Assembly (NCBI RefSeq): GCF_000003815.2
Contig: NC_049989.1
Coordinates: forward strand, 15,690,883-15,754,882
DNA: 64,000 bases
Direction of reading: 5' to 3'
DNA from: Branchiostoma floridae
Taxonomy: Eukaryota > Chordata > Leptocardii > Amphioxiformes > Branchiostomatidae
This document shows positions 46,763 to 58,700 of the stretch, piece after piece. Below the pieces are notes generated by a model. The model had not been told where the DNA came from. It was given only the letters and a program-made list of their open reading frames with translations, and searched no databases. The position numbers and the translations under genes were made by a program. The stretch's first letter is position 1, and each line of letters begins with the position of its first letter.

Positions 46763-49700
46763 CTAAGTCTGTTTCTGCATACTCTGCTGCATGAGTAGCT
46801 TGATCTCCTCGCTCAGCACCTTGGTCATGTGGATGGCCTTCTCCGCCTCCTCTCCCCCGATCTTCTCCAGAGAAACTGATGCAGCCTCACGGACTGTAGA
46901 GATGGTGTCGTTCCTCCTGTTGGTGAGGAAAATGACAGTCTAAATCTAATAAACATTGTTGCTAGACAGTAAGTAGTGATGACTCTACATGTAATTACTT
47001 GATTGAGCCAAGAGATTGCAATTTAACTATTTGTGATGAATTCAGATATTAGACTGCAGAGTTTAGACTGCAGAGTTTAGACTGCACTAGACCTACAATG
47101 TACGGTCTATCATCCCTGAGGCTATTTATGATCATAATGATTCCTCTGTTCCTACAGATATCAGATGTAAGCTTTCAGTATCTCCTTTTTGCTTTCACTT
47201 TACAGCAGGGTTGTAGCCAGCACCCGTACTTCCGTCCTTTGACGGAATTTTGCAGCTGGGGACGGAAAAAACTTTTGCCCTTTCCGTCCTCTGTGAGCAA
47301 AATTTAACCCTCAAAATGCAGGAAATAGCATTTTAGAGGGTCTAGATTTCAAAATTTTCCTTGGAAGCATACCCCCAACGCCCCTAGGAATGCTGCGCCA
47401 AAGCCATTCAAAATTGAGCGGACGGAAAATGATTTCTGACTGACTACAACCCTGCTTTACAGTAAGCTGAGGGTCAGTACAAGTGATGGGAAGAAAGTCA
47501 AAGAGGAAGGGACAACAGGTGAAGAGAGACAAATAGTGAAGATAAATCCATTTCTTGAAGAAATACTCACCAAAGGTGTACCAACTGCGGGACAGCTTCC
47601 TTAGCTCTCAGGTAGCCCAGCGCGATGCAGCCACTCTCCCTCACAAGCCTGTCCTTGTCTTGTAATGTCTTAAGTAACCTGAAAGATGAGAGGATGTATG
47701 AATCAGACATCCACATGGACATATATCATATATAATAACATCCTAGAGTGATCATTACATCACATGCAGGGCTCGAAATTCATTTTGGGGATTAGGTGCA
47801 CTGGTGCACTCAGCTTAAAAAACTGGGTGCACCAAAAAAATTTTGGGTGCACCACTTAAATGTAAGTAATAACCTAATGATAAAATTTAGTTACAAGCTA
47901 TTAAATTCTTAAACAAGTACCATGACAGATATTTTTATTATCTTTCTAACACTTAGATGTCAAAAATATGATGTATACTAGTATACTTTGATATCTTTAC
48001 ATACATAAATGTAAGAAAATATTTGGGTGCACCCTGTGCACCCACAGAAAATAATTGGGTGCACAGCTTCGATTTGGGGTGCACCTGGGTGCACATGCAC
48101 CCAGTATTTCGAGCCCTGACATGCCATACCTTATGACAAAATAAACAGGTGCAAATACTGTACAGTCAAGAGAAATACTACTGTAAATGCATTTAAGTTC
48201 GCGGTGATTTACTTTTGCGGTAGCGGGAAAAAGGACTTTTCGCGGTGGTTTCAAGTTTGCGATAGCAACATGCACTGTAGTCTCTTACTGCAATGGAAAA
48301 ATGTTCACTCACTCAGTGGTTTTAAGTTCACGGTGAAGCATCAAGAAAACCGTGAACATTAAACCACTGCGAAAGTTTCTGCATAAATTTTACAGTATTC
48401 TTCTGTTTGTTTGTTTGTTTCTTTCCAATAACAGGTAAACTGCCTTCAGGTGTTACACCCAGTTTTGTGTTGTACATGTAGGTACAAGCTGTATAATAAG
48501 GTCAAACTGTAAGGTTTGATCCACTCACATTCAGTGTAGGCAAGGAGCTTTTATCAGGAGGAGAGAGTACGGATTAGTTTCCATTGTTCGTATGTTCGTA
48601 GCGGGCGACAAAATTTTATTAACACCCACGTGTCAAAAACCCGCATCTGCATACATTTCACCCACGCAAGCTTTTGTTTTCCCTTTGTTTTGTGGTCATT
48701 TTCATGGTGGGGCGGCCTGGGGATACAAACATTGTGTGTAGCGATCTGATTTTTGCGATTTTGTCGACGATGTTGAACAGAAGAGTAACTTCGGAATACA
48801 TACAGCGGCGGCAATATTCTCTCTGACTGAGGGTGAAATTTCAAAGCCATACGGCGACCGGACAGCGCCGCCGCTCGGGTACGGGCTAAGCCTAAAGGCA
48901 AAATTGTCTGAGGCAAAGTCTACGAAAAAAACTGGTAATATTCCTACAATTAATGATGACTGTGAAAAACCTGACTCAATGATCACAGGAACCAAGTTTT
49001 TTTTAAGTATGCAACAGATATATTTCATACATCGATACAAATACAAAGCTCAAAATTATGCCTGGAGAACTCAAGACATTATATACGAAAACCCGATCGT
49101 AACGAAAACCATGAAAACTATGCTCTCCCGCCTTACCTTCACCTTATTCCAGGCCCGATGTATCCTCTAAAAACACGGGTGGTTCGACAAAAATGAGCAA
49201 GGTTCGACCAACAGTGAACACGCCATTTTACCGAGCACATCATCAACAGTTACGAAAAAATATCAGCTAAATGAAGAAAAACGTCATATTTTTTTAGTAG
49301 CCATCTGAAAATACATGTGAAAATTCATAATTCTATCGCAAGAAAACAGACCTCGATCCGCGAAAATAGGCCTAAACTGGCCCATGTTTGTTGTACGGCG
49401 AAGAGAAACATATCAAACTGTCCGCCATTGCGCCCTCTACCGCAAGATGACGTAGTCACATGCCTGCCGAGTTTTCCAAATAAGGGAATCGTCGGAAACC
49501 TGACCCACTTCGCCTCTTGCCGATCGGGCTTCGGGCTGGCTCGAGGGCTATGACGTAATGGCGTGGCTCATTAGCATAGAAACCGCGCCAACCAGCGCTA
49601 CGAACATCAGATCAGACGGGCGCCGCGCAGGGCAGTAAACAAAGCCGGCGCTGCGGGATTTAACGGGCCAAACAAAGGCGCACAGCGGGCGGGTAACTCC

Positions 49701-52700
49701 ATACTCTCTCCTCCTGATAAAAGCTCCTTGGTGTAGGGAATGACCCCTACTCTTTTTGACAACTGTGGTTGGCTTCCCACGTGCCTTAAGTCTGCTGAAT
49801 TGTGGGGGACTGGAAGAATCACTTCAAGGACATCCAAAATGAAGCTTTTAACAAGGTGTTGGAAGACACACTGTCTGGGACAGGTTTGGAATATGATTTT
49901 GACATCTAGTTCTCCGGATGCTGTTGTCGCCATGTTGGTGGGTTGAATGGGAAGGGATCCAAGATGGCTGCCAGTCATTCCAAACACACAAATCATTCTA
50001 AAAGAGAATTCTCCATAGTCTGATATTTTTTATGTATGTATGTAGAGGTAAAATATTCCAGTTGAGGTAGAGAAATTAACAATATAATGGGATAGGGAAT
50101 TTCCTGAGTAGTTTAAGTATCACAGGTATGAGATCTTAAGTTGTATTAAGGTCTTTTTATTAAGAATGTTTGTAATTGATACGCAATTCAGACATGTACA
50201 TTGACTGCCATGTGTCTACAAATAAACTATTCACTATACACCGGGCCTATAACTTTACTTAATGCATTCCAGAGGACACCCCTAACCAAAGCTAGGGTAC
50301 TCATTAATATTTACAGCTGAGTTGAGTGAGGAAATAGGTGTAAAGTGCCTTTTCAAAGTGCCTAGACACCCTATGGCCTCCATTTGCCTTACACAGACAA
50401 TGGCTTGGCATCTTCTTTGGTGGCTGGCATTATAAAACTTAATTTCATCACTAAGAAACTGTTATTTTGTTAAAGAAGTAACGCTAGTATACCTTTATCT
50501 GCGGGGTAACCTTTATCCGTTGTGTTTGAGAACAGGGTTCTACGTAGGGACACCAAGTCGACTAACAGTTTAAGGTTTCAAATTGTAATATATTCCCAAT
50601 ATTTCAGTTTGAAAAACCTCTTTCCGTCGACTTGGTATCCCTAAAATCCATGATTTTAAAAACAATGGATATAGGTTAACCCGCGGATAAAACTGAACTA
50701 GCTTTATACCTTTTGATGACCTCCTGGTCTTCAGCGTTGCCTGACTTGGCCAGGGTTACTGCAGCCACAGCTCTCACGTTAGGGTCAGTGTCATTCAGTA
50801 GGTCCAGTAGGGCATCCACTACAGCTTTACTGCGATACTTGGCTGAAATGGGCATTAAATAAAAAGCTAAATTTACTGCATAACAATTGTATATGGTACA
50901 ACATATGGCACCTACTGCTCTATCAACATGTACCTTAGGCCCCATCACACTTGAATGTGCTTATATTAAAGTGCATTAGGACTTGAGCATTTGACATTTG
51001 TTGGCTTAGGTAATACTGAACATTTACTGCATAACAATTGTATAACATCTTATGGCACCTACTGCTCGAATCTACCTTAGGCCCCATCACATTTGCACAT
51101 ATAACATAAGTTCACCTTTATCCAAAGGGTAACCTATATCTGTTGTACTGTAAATGCATTTAAGTTTGCAGAGATTTAATTTTGCGGTAGCGGCAAAATG
51201 GACTTTTCGCTGTAGCACCATGTACTCTTAATGCCATAGAAAAATGTTCGCGGTGGTTTTAAATTCGCTGTGAAGCGGTAGTTGTGAAAACTGCGAACAT
51301 CAAACCACCGCGAAAGTTTCTGCATTTACAACAAAAAGGGTACTTTAGGATCGTTTAGTCGATGGAAGGTTGTTTCACCTTGCAATATCTTAAAAATGTT
51401 GGCATTTGAAACCCACGTCATTGATCTGAAATCTCTAAATACCCAGCTTTTTAAAACAACGAATGTAGCTTACCCCACTGAAAAAGGTAAACTAGCGTTA
51501 TTTAAGATCATATGACTTGAGCACTTGACATTTGTTGGCTTAAGGTAACGTTTACAGACTTTTCTTTTGCCTCAACATTATGAAACCTGGTTATATAACT
51601 GAAAAAATTACTCCTTTGGCCTCAAACTTTACCTAAGCCAACATAATGTCAATAAAATACTGTAAATGCAGAAACTTTCACGCTGGTTTAATGTTCGCGG
51701 TTTTCGCAGTGGCCGCTTCACCGCAAACTTAAAACTACTGCAAACATTTTTCCATGACAGTATAAGACTACAGTAGTGCATGGTGCTACGGCAAACTTAA
51801 AACCACTGCGAACTTAAATGCAAGTCAAGTATGCAACTCATCTAGAATATAAGCACAAGTGTGAACATGGTCTATGTACCATAAACTACATGTACAAACT
51901 GTATTTAGTATGGGATGAGAATGTACTTTACATGTACAACTAGCATCAGAGTGCTGTACGTCTTTAAGCTTAAAATCTTGTGATTTTTTTTGGTGACATC
52001 TCCACCTCATTTTTCCCTTCACTCCATTTTCTCCGTAAAGCAAAACTAAGAAAAAAATTATATTAAATTTTGTATGTTATGTAATATGTTCATGTGACAT
52101 GTATCCAGGGCCCCACTGTAAAGCAGTGTGGTTACATTAAGTTGGGCTAGCCTGGCTAAAGAACACAGAATAAAAAAGTAAAAAAGCCACTTGTACTGCA
52201 AATTTGGACATTCACAGTACAAGACTGAAGAAATCTTACCCAAGTCTTCAATAGCTGAGAGTCTGACTGAGGAGTCCATCTGGAACACCTCCCTCATGGT
52301 GTAGGACTCCACAGCTTGTTCATGGACACGCTGCCAGAATGGAAGCTTCACCCCTCCCACAAAACAGAACTCTGAAATGATCACAATTGGAATATTATTG
52401 CCTTCGTTAAAAGGTTATGTTTTCGTTGGCATTTGTGCATATGTGTAGCCTGGGTACCATCCGCGTAGTAGTTTGCTCCTATATTCGCTTCTTCTACCCA
52501 TCTGGGAAACTGTACTAGTCATTCAAATCTTTTGGTGGTGACGTCAGTTGATGAGCAAATTGAGGAATAGGTTCTAGAGCGCTCGTTCGATGACAACAGG
52601 CACTCCTACAAACCGACGGAGTGTGTCTCTTGTGTTGGAACGCCTGTCCGAATGAGCGCTTGAACCCATTCCTTTATTCGCTCAGGTGTAGGGACCAATT

Positions 52701-55700
52701 AGCGACCTCGTCCAAATTTTGGACGATTCCAGACGTTAGAGATGTCAAGGTACCCAGATGAAATAGCAGTTCAGCTACTATATATAGTGTACAATAAACA
52801 TCAGTACAAGCTAATATCCGGCTGGTACCCAGGCTAGCATTATGTGTGTTTAGGGATAAAAAGCATAACTTAAAAAGGCTTAGATGGATTGCATTGATAT
52901 TTGTTATGTGTGTATAGGTCTTAATGAGATCTTGACATTACTAGATTTTGGGCCCCCTCGTGGCTTGTTACAATACTGCTGCAGAACTTCTGATTTTGGT
53001 ACCTTAACTTCTGTACATGACATGGCCATGATTTTTGAGTTGGAGAGGTAGCTCTTGGGGCAGAGAGTAAGTGGTGTAGCTTTGGGCCCCCTTGCAGCTT
53101 TCTGGGACTGCAGGGACCAGTTTAGCTTCAGACTTTGAAAGAGAATAACTCAAGAGTGAATTATTCAGCACATTGGGGCGATCTATAACCAACTAAAGCC
53201 ACAGAAGTGGCAAAGTCTTACCATCGTAGCTTTCCCGCGATAAGACGTTGTTGTCTACGGTCATTTCTCTCTTCAGAACCGTCATCAGCCAGTCCTTGTG
53301 TTCCGAGTCGCTGCTGATTTGCATACCGTCAAGAAGCGAGCTATAGTTGCTGTCGAAAGCCTCTATGAACCTAAAAGCGAAAAAGGATAAACCTTTCATG
53401 GGTACACAGTGATAAAATCACACGATGACCGGGTAGGAGACTAAGATCTAGACTAAGATCTAAGAAATACAGCAAAAGACAAGTGAATGCCAACTGAAAT
53501 AACTCTAGTATTAGTGGCCAACCCCTAAGGCTAATAGCTTGACTTGATTTACTTAGAATGGTGAGTATGCTTACTATATAGGGTCCGTTCACACTTATAT
53601 ATCAACGGATATACATGTAGCCTGTGTTTACACAAGCTCTCGCCGGCCCAGGGCTTAATCGTAGGGCCGGCCGCTAGGGGCGCGATTTTAGTCAGGCTAG
53701 ATATACATGCATATGCAACCAAAAATTCCAGGTGAGCAATTTGTTGTGTTGTCACTGACAGTTAAAAACATCAATACAAATGTAAAATAGTGCCTTTCAG
53801 TGATCTTGAAAATAAACTCTCAAACAAAACTTACTTTGACCATGGAACATCCTTTGCATCTTTGAAGGCTCTCTCCCAGAAGTCTGACTCATCGTCCATT
53901 GGGTTGGAGTTCAGCCTGGTCATCTTGTTCAAGTTTTGCCTGGTTTTTGGCCGTTCAAGCTTTGGCTTAGCTTTGGATGGTGGTGCTGTTAAAGTAGGAA
54001 ATATCTACATTAAAAAGCCACCAAATACTACATTCAATTTTCAAATACAGCATTTTCTATTATATGGAAAATGTGCTTTAAGTACTTAGTCCCGAAAGAC
54101 CCCAATTGCTACCGGCTTCTGAAGTTAAAAACCCAGAAACAAGGTGTCCAATTCAGCCTCTTACGAATGTATATCACAAGTTCAATCATTGTAATCATTG
54201 CTTCACAGCTGACACGCAATAACAATTAAAAGGAGTTTAGGAACCATGATCCTAAAACTGCTATTAGACACTTTGTCCCTTTATACTCAAAAATTCAACA
54301 TTACCTTAAAATGCAAGAAACCATGTTTAATACCATGTACCTCAAGACCTGGTGAGGGCTGTTTGCAGCTTGAAAGTTTTTCACATTTCACTCATTTTTT
54401 TGGAGCCCATGTTTTAAAAAAAAACACATTTTCATGAATTTCGCAACATGAAATTCAGATTTTTTGGACGAATGGTATGAAAATTTTGTCTATCCCTACA
54501 AGTAAATGTATGTCCTAAGATCAAGAGAAAGCCCTGCTCAAGATAGTTTATTCCTAACAACTTGGAAGTCGAGGAGACAAACAAACAAACAAACAAACAA
54601 ACCTTTGCTCTCATCCCCTGCTTTGGTTGCAGCGATGAACTTGTGTACCAGGGCGGCAAAACTGACATCAAAACTATCCCTGTCGGAGAAGTCCACCCAC
54701 TCCATAGGGGCTAGAGTCAGCTGCCTGGAGAATAGATTAAAAGCAAAATGGTTAATGTTACATGTTAGAGCTATTAACCTTTATCTGCAGGGTAAGGCCA
54801 CACCAATTAAATTTCTTGGTTCACGGATTCGCTCGCTCCGATTTCTTGGGAAAAAAAATAAAAATTACCAATCAGCAAATTTTCACCATTAATGAAACCA
54901 TTCACCAACTTTCTGGTGTAGCAAATTGGCCTTTATATCATAAGCTCCTTAAAATCAACAAACAGGTGATGTTGTTGTACAGTAATAGTGGTTTTGTATT
55001 TTTTTCAAGCTGAAAACTTTTTATTCTTTATATTTTGGATTAGCCCTTACCTTTACCCCAACCAATTTACAATTTTTATTTTTATTTTTATTTCGCCCTT
55101 TCGCTCCACATTTTTTATGAAAAAATCCGTGAACCAAGAAATTAAATTGGTGTGGCCTAACCTTTGAAAAACAGGGTATTGTGGTTTCAAACTATCATAT
55201 TTTGAAAACATTGAAATTTCAAACTAATGTGGGTGTACTTGGTGTCCATAAATACTTTGTTTTTAAAAAACAATGGATATAGGTTACCCTTTATTTATTT
55301 ATTTATCAATCTTGTAGGGTAGTCCTTCAGTGTTCGAAAAACTGATTTCCAAGGGAGCCCTGCTGCGGATAAAGGTGAACTCGCATTAAAGATACATGGA
55401 CTATGATTTTCTTATCATCAAATGATAAATGATAGAGAAACTTGTACATGAAAGCTGTACCAATTTTTTTTTATAAAGTTCAGGGAGGTAAAGTTCATAT
55501 TGTCTGTATTGTACTGTAATTTCATTTATTTTTGCTGGGACTTATAATGTAGCAAGTTGCAGGACAGGACCGGAGGGGCTGGTCAGCATATATAAGAATG
55601 TGTCTGCATAAGAATTTACAGAGCAGTTAGTTTTCAGGCTGTTAACATTCAATATGCATTTGCTTGCAAATGTTGCTTTTCTAGTTCAACGGTCAGCTAC

Positions 55701-58700
55701 GAGGGGCGTTCAATAAGTAATGCCCCTGACCCATTTCCCATAGCAGGAGATTAATAAAACTTGGCACAGTTATTAGTCTTTCTCTTCATAGGAACCACCC
55801 AGAGTTATGCATTTCTTCCATCGTTTGATGCAGCTCTGGACACCATTTTTATAGAAGACCCCAGGTTGGTCCTCCAACAGATGCCTCATCAATGGCAGAA
55901 GAGGGACGACCAGGTCTGGGAGCTGTTTCCACAGACTTCCGGCCATGTTTAGATTCACGATGCCAGCGTTTTACAAGGTCATATGATGGGGCATCATCAC
56001 CATAAGTTTCTTTCATTTCATCAAAAGTCTTCTTTGGTTTGCGTCCTTTCAAATACAAAAACCGGATCACTGCGCGACACTCAACTGGCTCCATTTCACA
56101 CCTGTTCCATTTCACACCTGACTCTGTTCAAACACCAGTACATCAGAAACCTCAATTAGTTCAGAGCTGTTTTTTGCAACATAATTCATAGAGATATAAA
56201 TCATTACAAATACAAAATTTCATTAAGATCAAACAACTCGAAGTGAGTCAGGGGCATAACTTATTGAACGCCCCTCGTACATTCAGGAGGTATGTAAGTC
56301 AGCACTACTTTCTAGATACTTTCATTTGTCACTGATATGTTTTAACCCTTCAAAGACAATGGAGGTATGTAAAGTCAGCACTACTTTCAAGATACTTTCA
56401 CTTGTCACTGATATGTTTTAACCCTTCAAAGACATGTAATAATCACAACACATATCATGGATCATACTGGTAGTAAAGCTCCTTCTTTCTTTGCCATAGT
56501 CAAAACATGCTGCAAAGCCAAGTGAATTATGTGCGGTAATAGGCTTAATTGAATTACAATGGGAAACTTAATAAAGGCCCAAAGACATCATGTACCATTC
56601 AATTTTCATTTTCTCCCTTTGAGAGAGCGCCAACAAGGAAGACATGACATTGCTGACAAAAACTTTGGGTAGAATTACCTGTGGTAATGACCCTAGAGGG
56701 GTCCTAACCCATTAGTAATTAGTTGGCAATTTGCTAGGCAACCATCTAAACATCACCTGTGGTGGAACATGTTGGCAAGGAGAACCGACTACAAGGTTCT
56801 CCCCAGAATTTTCTAGTATAGTGGAGGGGCTGGCAAAAATAACCCAAACCAACGTGCTGCACTTTCATGAAAATGCTTTCATTTTGCAATGACAGAGGGT
56901 GTCAAATACTAGACTAATTACTATAGTGATTCTTTTGTTGTGAATTGGCAAAATGACTATTGTTTTGATCATCGCCCATTCACAAGTTTTTGCAGACTTG
57001 AATGCCCACTGGAAAAGTGATGCCACTTGACACAAAAATCTGTGAATTTTCATTAATTTTAGCAAAACTAACCAAGAAAATAGGGAACAAACACACTAAA
57101 TAAAGTAGTATAGTGGAGCTGGGCTAGGAGTATAGTGGGGGGGCCTCTGCTATTCCATCCTCTGTGACTGGATACATACATGTATATGTGGTGACCAGCC
57201 TCTCCAGCTATGTCCTACTATTTGCTACATAATGTAATTAAACACCACAGGGTGTCTGCTACAACTTTACCAGTAACCATGGTGTCCAGGTCATTAACCT
57301 TACTTGTTCGGAGAAGAAAAAGGAACAGAGCAACATAATGTATACGTTCTGTTTCCTTTAAACATAATTAGATAAAAAGAACTCACATTCCAAAGTCCAT
57401 GTTCTTTCGTAGGCTGTCTCTTGTTGCCATAGCAACAGGAAAGATGGGTTTGTTGGAGATGTATGCGAGGGCGAGTTCATCCTTACAGTATTTAGAGGTG
57501 ACCGAGTTGGGGCTTAGCAAGGAAAGGAAGACCTGGAACAAAAGGAGGGACTTTAGAGCAGTAATTTAGGAAATACCTTGATCACAATACTGGTACATGT
57601 ATCTACCTGTCTCTAGTAATAAGTTTATCATAGTTTATCTAACATTTTCAATATACCTTTCTTATTATTTATTATAAAGAAATACAAAATGTAACAGTTC
57701 CACAATAATACCAAAGTTGGGCCATTTCCAAATCTCAACTAGTTTTAGTCAGCCTTTAATACTAATAGTAAGTAAAAAGGTAAAAAGACACTTTATTTTT
57801 ATCAATTGCATGGTTATGTGAGAACTCAAGGGATTTTGAAAAGAGATTTGGACATTTACTTCAATCTGTCAAACTGCATGTACAATCGTTTTGCACCTAT
57901 TCTGAAAGAGAATTTTGCTTTTAACAACATCTTAAATTTTCATGTACCCAGATTCTATTGGTAATGGTAACTGTCAATCAATCCCCCAAGTAACATTCAA
58001 CACTGAAACTGTGAAAGATGGTGCATTTAAACCTCACCCATACATGTCTAAAGCTAAGGGCACAACCCGCCGTACTTGCAAATACGTGCTGTCTACATGC
58101 CAAAACGTGGGCAATCTTTTGGGATCCGTAAGTGCTAAGTACCGCCTCCATATGAACTCGTAGGGAATCCGACAGATTTTGGAGCACGCAGACACGCTGT
58201 AGAACTTTACGTGCAGGCAAAACTTTGTGTGCCATCGGGCTGTGGATTCGTCCCCCGTATGTGCCAGTACGGACAACGCGCCTGTCCTGTACAGCCTGAA
58301 GGTTTTCAGAAATACGTGGCAGACGTGGCCTAGAAAAAAAAACGTACGGACAAATTGTACGTACGGTGGGTTGTGCCCTCAGCTTAAGGCTATACTTCAT
58401 TGTAGGCTGACCTCAAAGCATGTTCAAAGTACACAAAGCCATGTAAATACACCTTTCAAACTTTATCAAAGGTAACTATGGTTCCACAGTCTTACAATGA
58501 ACACCGTGGGAGCTAATGAATAGTGACCACACCTTTGCTTCAACAATGGCATGACCGATCTTGTTGAGAAAGTCCACACCAGCTCCTAACCCCTGTTCAT
58601 CCACCCACACACTGATACCAGATGCCTCCAAAGAACCTGTGACATGAGGAAAATTTCAAAATTATTAAACTTAAAGTTGTAGCAAAACCTGGTGTCTGGC

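Noticed and set aside
48554-49996. Open frames within and beside the 1190-bp element as genes
   Set aside because: Short, overlapping on both strands and without a recognisable domain or splice pattern.
58030-58475. Open frames at 57942-58475 as genes
   Set aside because: They lie in a MITE with clear inverted ends inside an intron and show no domain.
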